A stretch of 12,420 bases of DNA, from assembly GCA_018676275.1 (NCBI GenBank), contig JABHFC010000387.1, positions 1 through 12,420 on the forward strand, given 5' to 3'. This DNA comes from Gammaproteobacteria bacterium. GTDB taxonomy: Bacteria > Pseudomonadota > Gammaproteobacteria > Eutrophobiales > Eutrophobiaceae. The translations under genes were made by a program, and so were the position numbers. Below the pieces are notes generated by a model, which searched no databases, was not told the DNA's origin, and was given only the letters and a program-made list of their open reading frames with translations. This document shows, in pieces, positions 6,795-12,420 of the stretch. Every line of letters begins with the position of its first letter. The first letter of the stretch is position 1.

Positions 6795-7865
6795 ATGACT
6801 ATTAAAAAAATCCTGGCAAAACCATTCCCCTTAGTTTGTTCGCTATTAACCGGGGTTCTGTTCGTATTATCTTCGGCTGCGCTATTTGCAGAAGATTTTG
6901 GAAATATCGGTGGCTATGAACATGATTCAGGCTGGCCACAGGAACTTGATCAGTTCCATTGGGGTGTTGATGAAGGAAAGGAACCCGATACCTCGGTAAG
7001 CGCGTCAGGTGTGGGCGTAGATTTGCGTAAAGGACTGGTTTACACATTGGTACGAAACAAACCTCATGTACGAGTTTACAAAATGGATGGCAGTCTCGTA
7101 GACACCTGGTCTCCGGCGAAGGTCGGCAGGGTGCATATGCTACATGTCGATCAATTTGGCAATATCTGGATAGCTGATAATTATGGGCATACGGTGACGC
7201 AGTACACGCCGGAAGGGAAAGTAATTCTAAGCCTTGGCACCTTTGGGGAAGCCGGCATGGACGCTGAGCATTTTTCTGAGCCTACAGATGTCGCAACCAC
7301 AGATGATGGCAAATATATTTTTGTTTCCGATGGCTATGTTAACAAGCGCATAGTCAAATTCGATAGCAGAGGAAAATATCTTGGCATGTGGGGTGGCAGA
7401 GATGCTGGAATAAGCGATGGACAGTTTGTTCTTCCACATAGTCTGACCGTCATGGCTAACAGGGTGTATGTCGCTGATCGCGAAGGCGCAAGAGTGCAGG
7501 TGTTTGACCTTGATGGAAACTTCATTGAAGACTGGCGCGATATCCTTGTGCCATGGGCGATAGCCAGTGTCGATAAATACATATTAGTTGCCGGTGAACG
7601 ATTACCTGAAGGTAGAAGTACAGACGCAATCGCCGCTGTTAAAGTTAAAGGTGGTTATATTGATGCGCCCCTGCGACAAGATGTTATTGTTTTTAACGAA
7701 GCAGGAGAAATAGTCAAAGAAATCTCCTTACCCCAGGGAAATGATTACGGACAGGTGAACTGGCTGCATGCCATTGATGTCGATAGAAGAGGTAATATTT
7801 TTCTGGCTGATGTTGTAGGCAATCACGTTCAGAAATGGAGAGCAGGGGCGACTACTGGAAAATAA
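6795..7865 (+). CDS. secreted NHL-repeat protein, PAL-like (peptidyl-alpha-hydroxyglycine lyase)
   Basis: The 356-residue protein has a Sec signal (KK at 4-5, hydrophobic 12-31, likely cleavage after LFA at 30-32) followed by NHL repeats forming a six-bladed propeller. It is closest to the lyase domain of peptidylglycine amidating monooxygenase. From my memory of rat PAL, the three zinc histidines correspond to His114 (VHMLHVDQFGNIWIAD), His215 (LPHSLTV...VYVADREGARVQVF) and His325 (WLHAIDV...GNIFLAD). The catalytic Tyr corresponds to Tyr181 in SDGYVNKRIVKF, and the Arg to Arg87 in LVRNKPHV. PAL splits alpha-hydroxyglycines into an amide and glyoxylate. No monooxygenase (PHM) domain is attached, and none is encoded in this window. 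No good ribosome site precedes the ATG at 6795. It follows the iorB-like gene by 131 bases on the same strand and may share its function. The substrate is unknown; a plain NHL scaffold role cannot be excluded. Confidence 0.82.
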   Translation: MTIKKILAKPFPLVCSLLTGVLFVLSSAALFAEDFGNIGGYEHDSGWPQELDQFHWGVDEGKEPDTSVSASGVGVDLRKGLVYTLVRNKPHVRVYKMDGSLVDTWSPAKVGRVHMLHVDQFGNIWIADNYGHTVTQYTPEGKVILSLGTFGEAGMDAEHFSEPTDVATTDDGKYIFVSDGYVNKRIVKFDSRGKYLGMWGGRDAGISDGQFVLPHSLTVMANRVYVADREGARVQVFDLDGNFIEDWRDILVPWAIASVDKYILVAGERLPEGRSTDAIAAVKVKGGYIDAPLRQDVIVFNEAGEIVKEISLPQGNDYGQVNWLHAIDVDRRGNIFLADVVGNHVQKWRAGATTGK

Positions 7866-7871
7866 CTGGAG

Positions 7872-7893
7872 CAGGGGCCTGACCCCGAACCCC
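7872..7893. repeat. CAGGGGCCTGACCCC element between genes
   Basis: CAGGGGCCTGACCCC (7872-7886) followed by GAACCCC fills most of the 28-base gap between two genes. It has GGGG/CCCC arms at 7874-7877 and 7883-7886. The word GGGGTCAGGCCCC on the other strand looks like the G-rich core of REP-type repeats. A related-looking CTGTCCCCG is at 1274-1282. It leaves no normal ribosome site for the next gene. Confidence 0.35.
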
Positions 7894-8337
7894 ATGACTG
7901 AAATGAACACAATAGACGAGCTGGCCGATTGCTATACAAGTAATAAGTTATCGCTTGCGATAATGGATTCCAACGCAACACTTGATGATGCGTCATTGAA
8001 AGATATTCAACTGAGTTACAAAAATTCTGAATGCGTAGAGTCAATAACGGTAACTGTGTTTGATGAGTATGAAGATACAAAAATCAACAACCCTGTACTG
8101 TGGTTGCATCTGATAATCGACACTTGCGAGGGCTTCGAGGAAGCTGTCGATTACCGGGAGTGGCTTCTAAATGAAGGCTATAAAGATACGCCTTTTTTTC
8201 AGTCTCTGTACGCCCGATATGGCGAGGTAATGCCTGTAATCAGAGCTGTGCTTGGCAATAAGGTTAAGGCTGTTGATGCACACCACATTGAATTCAATAC
8301 CGGTATTGCTAAAGCCTTGAGAAATTACCAGTTGTAA
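7894..8337 (+). CDS. hypothetical soluble acidic protein
   Basis: A 147-residue protein I do not recognise. It has no signal peptide or membrane segment. The N-terminal third is polar and acidic, the middle (about 48-90) alternates strand-like hydrophobic stretches (ESITVTVFDEYED, VLWLHLIIDTCEG), and the C-terminus is helical (SLYARYGEVMPVIRAVLGNK). Hydrophobic periodicity and ordinary codon use argue for a real gene. The start is uncertain: ATG 7894 follows a G/C-rich repeat with no Shine-Dalgarno, and ATG 7903 (three codons on) is equally possible. It converges with the minus-strand operon that ends at 8359, 21 bases away, with no clear terminator between them. Confidence 0.7.
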   Translation: MTEMNTIDELADCYTSNKLSLAIMDSNATLDDASLKDIQLSYKNSECVESITVTVFDEYEDTKINNPVLWLHLIIDTCEGFEEAVDYREWLLNEGYKDTPFFQSLYARYGEVMPVIRAVLGNKVKAVDAHHIEFNTGIAKALRNYQL

Positions 8338-8358
8338 TATGCTTGATTCCGATTTGGC

Positions 8359-8907
8359 TCAGGTCGCTGGCGCTTTGCGTTTGACATGCATACCCAATAG
8401 TTTGCCTGCAAAATACAGGATAAACGCCAGGACTATACCGTTTCTAAGCGCAATAAAGGCGTAGGACTTAAAATAACCATCAGAGTACAGGGGGACGATT
8501 TCATTACCCCTTACCTCGTAGCGACTGAGAACATGGCCATCATCATCTGTTAATGTCGCTTCTATTATTTGCTTGCTTCCTGATTGTTCTATGACTGTAT
8601 AAGAAATTGAGGTGTATTCGTTTAGTTCTATCACCCCCGTATTGTCTGTCATAAGAAAGCTCGTATCAGGATGCGTATCTCTGTAACTCTGCAGATTATC
8701 CAGACGCAGCCTGACAATTTCATTGTTATTATCCTGAGCAATAGCCAGCACGGAAAAATCATAATGAGGAGTTCTTCCTTTCGTTATATCACGTGCATCC
8801 ATATGCTGGATAATCGGCAAGCTGACTGCTGTGCCGAGCGTACAACTGACAGGAAAGAAAAAACCGGAACAAAGGATGATTGGCAATCGTTTTAACCAGA
8901 TATTCAT
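8359..8907 (-). CDS. hypothetical membrane protein, last gene of four-gene operon
   Basis: This 182-residue protein has a hydrophobic N-terminal segment (about 8-30) and a second transmembrane segment near the C-terminus (about 147-172) that ends in a basic cytoplasmic tail (HVKRK). Between them lie about 115 soluble residues, expected to be periplasmic, with strand-rich sequence such as YTSISYTVIEQSG and GHVLSRYEVRGNEIVPLYS. The layout recalls membrane proteins with a single extracytoplasmic beta domain, but I cannot name a family. A Cys at 22 follows PVS, close to but not a proper lipobox. It starts 28 bases after the previous gene of the operon. Function unknown. Confidence 0.8.
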   Translation of the reverse strand: MNIWLKRLPIILCSGFFFPVSCTLGTAVSLPIIQHMDARDITKGRTPHYDFSVLAIAQDNNNEIVRLRLDNLQSYRDTHPDTSFLMTDNTGVIELNEYTSISYTVIEQSGSKQIIEATLTDDDGHVLSRYEVRGNEIVPLYSDGYFKSYAFIALRNGIVLAFILYFAGKLLGMHVKRKAPAT

Positions 8908-8935
8908 TTACTAATCTCAACTAGTTGATTATTTA

Positions 8936-9469
8936 TTAGCACAGAGTAATTATTCTGTCCCAGCGGAGTGTTCGATCAGTTTTGCCTGCTTCAATCACGA
9001 CTTTTTTGCCGAGGTGTTTGCTGATGTACTGTTCTAATTCAGATTCGGCCGCCTCACCATCTGCACCCATTACCGCGAATTTTAAATAGCTATCATCATC
9101 GCTAAAAGGTTCAAGTCCCCTGTGCTGGCTGTTGAATATCAGGGTAATCTCAAACACACCTCTTGCGAATAAATTTTGTTTTTGATGCTCGCTGAGCACA
9201 ATCTCCTTTTCGCTATTTAAAATGAGCTGCTTTTTCTTTTTGAGCGTTCGTTCTTCAATGAACAGATAGCTGCCCATGAGAAGGATAAAAGCAAGTAGAA
9301 GCGACCAAAGAACATAAACCAGCGACAGAACACGGCCCCAGTTTTGCGCCATACTTTGCCCGAAATTATCGAGGATGAAATTGGGAGCACTGTGTTTTAA
9401 GAAGACCTCAATAATCATAAGTGAAGAGGTGACTGCAATAAATACGAGGATTCCTGTTTCTCTATTCAT
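8936..9469 (-). CDS. hypothetical two-TM protein with cytoplasmic domain
   Basis: A 177-residue protein of unknown function. Transmembrane segments lie at about 5-24 and 46-70. A strongly basic stretch (KKKK, about 77-80) follows the second, so the C-terminal half, about 105 residues, should be cytoplasmic. That half has mixed alpha/beta character: FARGVFEITLIFN (101-113), an acidic loop SDDDS, then ESELEQYISKHLGKKVVIEAG (142-162). I take ATG 9469 as the start; an in-frame TTG at 9475 would add two residues. Neither has a good ribosome site, which suggests coupling to the gene upstream, whose stop is 11 bases before. The protein probably works with its operon neighbours at the inner membrane. 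Confidence 0.8.
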   Translation of the reverse strand: MNRETGILVFIAVTSSLMIIEVFLKHSAPNFILDNFGQSMAQNWGRVLSLVYVLWSLLLAFILLMGSYLFIEERTLKKKKQLILNSEKEIVLSEHQKQNLFARGVFEITLIFNSQHRGLEPFSDDDSYLKFAVMGADGEAAESELEQYISKHLGKKVVIEAGKTDRTLRWDRIITLC

Positions 9470-9480
9470 TTGCAAAGATG

Positions 9481-9852
9481 CTAAAACATGACGCTATGCG
9501 AGCGTGGACAAGTGTCACCCTTTGCATTTTCGAAGCCGGCGAAATCCTTATCACTTAAGCTGATGTTTAATAATGCTTTTAGATGGTCACTGTCAATATT
9601 ACGCCAGTTAAGATAGACATAAGCGCCGCTATCAAACACATCAAATAAAAGAAATGAATCAAACTTCTCGTCCAGCTGGAGAAAGTCAGGATTTTGTTCT
9701 TCACCTACGCTTTTTACTATTTGACCTGTATCGTCCAGTTCAATGATAAAACCCAGGCGTTCACGTGTTTCCCCAAACAGGCTGCCACCTAATTCCGCAG
9801 TTTTTTCCAGTACTTTATACTGGAAAGGATATTTGGCGTTGGATTTGGGCAT
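9481..9852 (-). CDS. hypothetical soluble protein of membrane operon
   Basis: A 123-residue acidic protein with no membrane segment or signal peptide. It reads as a small alpha/beta domain: FIIELDDTGQIVKSVG (35-50), then FDSFLLFDVFDSGAYVYLNW (64-83), then a helix DSDHLKALLNISL. The C-terminus CPRSHSVMF carries the only Cys. I recognise no family. It is the only soluble product in a run of membrane proteins and may be a cytoplasmic partner. Its start lies three bases after the stop of the first gene (GACATG), with AGGG as a weak ribosome site inside that gene's end. Confidence 0.78.
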   Translation of the reverse strand: MPKSNAKYPFQYKVLEKTAELGGSLFGETRERLGFIIELDDTGQIVKSVGEEQNPDFLQLDEKFDSFLLFDVFDSGAYVYLNWRNIDSDHLKALLNISLSDKDFAGFENAKGDTCPRSHSVMF

Positions 9853-9855
9853 GTC

Positions 9856-10272
9856 TTAGCCCTGCGTTAATCCATCACGATGTTTCTGTAGCAGATTCAC
9901 AAGGCTAAGAATGATTGCATGCAGGTAAATGTAAATAGATAAAATACTGATTGTCAGCATCCCTTCCTTAGCCAGCAGGTTTATATCCATTTCCCTGAAC
10001 ATGTCCAGCATCCAGGTACCACCGAGCGACCAACAGACTGCAAATATAATAACGATGCCGAAGTTCAGGTAATCACCAAAACATTGTGACGATAACCAGA
10101 TAGTGCCGACAATCGGAATCAAACACAGACCAATAGCGAGCAACATGCCAGTGTTAGTAAATAGTGATTGCATGGCAGGCAATAATAGATAGATGCAGAT
10201 GGAGAATGTCGCTAATACCGGCACCAGGTAATCCATACCGAAACCACGCTGATGATCAGGTGAATTTATCAC
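9856..10272 (-). CDS. hypothetical four-TM protein, first gene of operon
   Basis: A 138-residue, very hydrophobic protein with four predicted transmembrane segments, at about 14-34, 41-62, 68-90 and 102-128, and a basic C-terminal tail (QKHRDG). The first codon here is GTG at 10272, with GGGGAAAG about ten bases upstream. An ATG at 10236 (Met13, just before the first membrane segment) is an alternative with a poorer ribosome site. It heads a four-gene minus-strand unit with gaps of 3, 11 and 28 bases. No known family is apparent. It diverges from the ADP-ribosylglycohydrolase gene. Confidence 0.78.
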   Translation of the reverse strand: MINSPDHQRGFGMDYLVPVLATFSICIYLLLPAMQSLFTNTGMLLAIGLCLIPIVGTIWLSSQCFGDYLNFGIVIIFAVCWSLGGTWMLDMFREMDINLLAKEGMLTISILSIYIYLHAIILSLVNLLQKHRDGLTQG

Positions 10273-10419
10273 GTTCGATTAACTTTCCCCTATAAGCAAG
10301 ACTCAATTATAGAGAAACGAGAGCTAATGTCGATATCGTCCGCTTGACATAAACATTAATTTGAAAAATAGCAGTACTGATAAAAATAGACATTGTTATT
10401 TAGAGAGGCTAGTTGCAAA

Positions 10420-11823
10420 ATGTTGTGCTCTATGAGTACGCCCGACTATAAAAAATCCCTTGTGCGCGTCAAAGAAGCATTCGAAACGACTTGTTTCATT
10501 TCCTTTGCCGCACCCTATGGCCTTGATGAAAAAGTAACACTGCCAGAGGGAATGGTTTTAAATCTTCACGAACATGTCAATAAAAAGGGGGAACCCTGGT
10601 ACGACGCTTTACCCATCGATCAGGAGGCCTGGGCACCTTTGCTGATTTCTGACATGCACCGTTTTGATAAAAACTTCCGGGGTAGCTATCACTTTAGTCC
10701 GAATGAAGAGGAAATAGAGAAATACTTTGAAGCCATAGCTGATATCCCGACTGAAACCCCAACGCTATTAAGACCCTATCATGCCATACAGGGGAGTTTG
10801 TTTGGCACCGCTATCGGTGATGCCATCGGTTTACCTTATGAAGGTATGTCACCTCGACGTATAAAAAAGTTAAAAGCCTTTCCTCTTAGGCAGCGTTTCT
10901 TTTTTGGACGCGGCATGCTATCGGATGATACCGAACACACCTGCATGGTCGCCGACTCGCTGATTTATAGCCAGGGTGCAGCGGACAAATTCGCAAAATT
11001 ACTGGCTTGTACGATGCGTCTGTGGTTTCTGGGAATGCCGGCCGGGATTGGTATGGCCACCTTGCGCGCCTGTTTAAAACTGTGGTTGTTTATCCCGCCG
11101 AAAAACAGCGGTGTTTTCAGTGCGGGCAATGGTCCGGCTATGCGTAGCGCCATAATAGGTGTTTACGCCAGCGACGATAAAGCCCTCAGAGCCGAGCTTG
11201 TTCAGATTAGCACGCGAATCACCCATACCGACCCGAAAGCCCTTAAAGGAGCCATGATTGTGGCGGAAATGGCCGCCAGAAATGCTGAAGGCGATCCCAT
11301 AAAGACGGATAATTGCCTGGTCGGACTCAGTGAGATTATCGACGATGACAAGGAACTCGAAGCATTGCTTAGCAAGGCCATCGCCAGTGCCAAAGCGCAG
11401 CAAAGCGCTGAGGAATTTTGTTTACAGGAAAACCACGCCAAAGGCGTGAGCGGTTATATATTTCATACTCTGCCAGTCGTTCTTCAAATTGTCTTAAGAC
11501 ATAACGACAATTACGAGGAAGCCATTAGCGAGGCTGTCCGTTGTGGTGGTGACACCGATACCGTGGCCGCCATCATCGGCGGTATTGTTGGCGCGAATGT
11601 CGGTAAGAAAGGAATACCGCAGGACTGGCTGGATAATCTTAAGGATTGGCCGCGTGATAAAACCTATATTCGTCTTCTCGGTGAGGAACTGGCGATGGTG
11701 AAACATCTGAAAAAAACTGGTCGCTCACAATGGATGGATTTCGTACGTCTTCTTTTGAGGAATGCTTTTTTTATGATTTGGGTGCTGGCTCACGGCTTTA
11801 GACGCCTGCTTCCGCCTTATTGA
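10420..11823 (+). CDS. ADP-ribosylglycohydrolase (DraG family) with N-terminal extension
   Basis: The 467-residue protein is a DraG/ARH-type hydrolase, which removes ADP-ribose from proteins, nucleic acids or small molecules using two magnesium ions. The catalytic domain begins near residue 120 with IQGSLFGTAIGDAIGLPYEG. Metal-site motifs are SDDTE (168-172, where most members have TDDT), GNGPAMR (about 236-242), THTDP (268-272) and GGDTDTVAAI (376-385). In front are about 115 residues (PEGMVLNLHEHVNKKGEPWY and onward) that I cannot assign. At the end is a basic, hydrophobic segment (NAFFMIWVLAHGFRRLLPPY) that could touch the membrane. I chose ATG 10420 because GAGAGG at 10403-10408 precedes it. 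TTG 10393 and ATG 10432 are alternatives. It is divergent from the four-gene operon. The target of the enzyme is unknown; no ADP-ribosyltransferase gene is in the window. Confidence 0.9.
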   Translation: MLCSMSTPDYKKSLVRVKEAFETTCFISFAAPYGLDEKVTLPEGMVLNLHEHVNKKGEPWYDALPIDQEAWAPLLISDMHRFDKNFRGSYHFSPNEEEIEKYFEAIADIPTETPTLLRPYHAIQGSLFGTAIGDAIGLPYEGMSPRRIKKLKAFPLRQRFFFGRGMLSDDTEHTCMVADSLIYSQGAADKFAKLLACTMRLWFLGMPAGIGMATLRACLKLWLFIPPKNSGVFSAGNGPAMRSAIIGVYASDDKALRAELVQISTRITHTDPKALKGAMIVAEMAARNAEGDPIKTDNCLVGLSEIIDDDKELEALLSKAIASAKAQQSAEEFCLQENHAKGVSGYIFHTLPVVLQIVLRHNDNYEEAISEAVRCGGDTDTVAAIIGGIVGANVGKKGIPQDWLDNLKDWPRDKTYIRLLGEELAMVKHLKKTGRSQWMDFVRLLLRNAFFMIWVLAHGFRRLLPPY

Positions 11824-11870
11824 ATAACAGTTCACCTGACACCGAATCTTTAATTAATAATGAGACAAAA

Positions 11871-12332
11871 ATGCAAATAACTAAAAACCCCTTATTAAGT
11901 TTTGCACTATTAATAATAATCACCAGTGCCGTTGCTTATTATGGAAACGTCTATTTGAGATCAAATGCTGGCAATCAAGAAATTACGGAAGAAGAAACAA
12001 AAGACACTCTTATAAGAAATCTGGAACTTGAAGTTGTTAATTTGAATAATGGCTTACCGAGAACATTAGATGACGATACCAGAGTTGACAGTATATCGGT
12101 CGAGCCTGGCCCCAGGTTGGTGACTAAATACACATATACAACTTTTTCAACTGAAGAATTTGATAGTAAAATATTTAATAAAAGAGTGAAGAAGATTATA
12201 AAAAAGAGTATTTGTGATAGTGATGAAATATTGAAGAGAATGGAATTGGGTCTAATTTACAGCTACGAGTTTTCTGGTAATGATGGCATTAAGCTAGCCA
12301 CTGCTGAATTCGAGACTAATGATTGTCTATAA
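11871..12332 (+). CDS. small membrane-anchored hypothetical protein
   Basis: A 153-residue protein with an N-terminal membrane anchor (about 8-26), short acidic linker (EITEEETKD) and an extracytoplasmic domain of about 115 residues. That domain contains VDSISVEPGPRLVTKYTYTT (73-92), a basic helix (KRVKKIIKKSIC), GLIYSYEF and a final NDC. Cys115 and Cys152 are well placed for a disulfide. This arrangement resembles a group of small unnamed proteobacterial proteins with the same 'GP..Y.Y...C...G..Y.Y...C' order, recalled by eye only. An in-frame TTG at 11820 overlaps the previous stop (TTGA) and would add 17 polar residues. ATG 11871 is preferred because it puts the anchor at the N-terminus. 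The gene is visibly more AT-rich than its neighbour. Function unknown. Confidence 0.75.
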   Translation: MQITKNPLLSFALLIIITSAVAYYGNVYLRSNAGNQEITEEETKDTLIRNLELEVVNLNNGLPRTLDDDTRVDSISVEPGPRLVTKYTYTTFSTEEFDSKIFNKRVKKIIKKSICDSDEILKRMELGLIYSYEFSGNDGIKLATAEFETNDCL

Positions 12333-12420
12333 AATATTTAAATTAATGGACACAAGAATGATCGAGGCTCAATTCATACCTGGTAAAGCAGAGGCTGAAG
12401 TAGATTACTAGCCATGGACA

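Noticed and set aside
8338..8358. Bidirectional terminator between the convergent genes.
   Set aside because: The 21-base gap shows no stem and no T run.
10344..10372. A perfect TTGACA upstream of the DraG-like gene, as a sigma-70 promoter.
   Set aside because: No acceptable -10 lies 16-18 bases downstream (AATAGC at best), so the hexamer alone is not enough.
12346..12411. A 21-codon frame (ATG to TAG) near the right edge.
   Set aside because: It is very short, has no ribosome site and no recognisable content; the last 88 bases are left unannotated.

Overview
The window looks like chromosomal DNA of a gammaproteobacterium-like organism. Base composition is moderate, genes are dense and mostly start with ATG behind purine-rich ribosome sites, and the families present (MlaE-type permease, DUF2189, PuuE, OsmC, HigB/HigA, IorAB) are typical of proteobacteria. 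There are no rRNAs, tRNAs, CRISPR arrays or insertion sequences, and no marker fixes the genus.

Layout, left to right. A minus-strand gene cut off by the left edge (1-214) begins an MlaE-type lipid ABC permease with an N-terminal STAS-like domain. It diverges from a plus-strand run: a DUF2189 integral membrane protein (454-1260), a 56-residue membrane peptide (1301-1471) and a PuuE-type allantoinase (1527-2438). Next come two minus-strand units: an OsmC-family protein (2518-3030) and a HigB/HigA-type toxin-antitoxin pair (3201-3820) with a palindromic operator. A repeat-bearing intergenic region follows. Then a two-gene molybdenum hydroxylase of the isoquinoline 1-oxidoreductase type, iorA-like (4035-4499) and Tat-exported iorB-like (4501-6663), is followed by a secreted six-bladed NHL propeller (6795-7865). 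That propeller keeps the likely active site of peptidyl-alpha-hydroxyglycine alpha-amidating lyase (PAL).

The right half is mostly uncharacterised. An orphan soluble protein (7894-8337) converges with a compact four-gene minus-strand operon (8359-10272). Three of its products are membrane proteins and one is soluble, and none has a recognisable function. A divergent plus-strand gene encodes an ADP-ribosylglycohydrolase with an unusual N-terminal extension (10420-11823), followed by a small, AT-rich, membrane-anchored protein (11871-12332).

How the genes may work together. The toxin-antitoxin pair and the IorAB pair are clear functional units. PuuE, a molybdenum hydroxylase and a PAL-like lyase lie within about 6.5 kb. 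PAL chemistry releases glyoxylate from an alpha-hydroxyglycine, as ureidoglycolate lyase does, so a ureide or amide-degrading neighbourhood is conceivable. However, the genes are in separate transcription units and two of the proteins are exported, so this is only a hypothesis. The most novel material is the four-gene membrane operon and the extended ADP-ribosylglycohydrolase.
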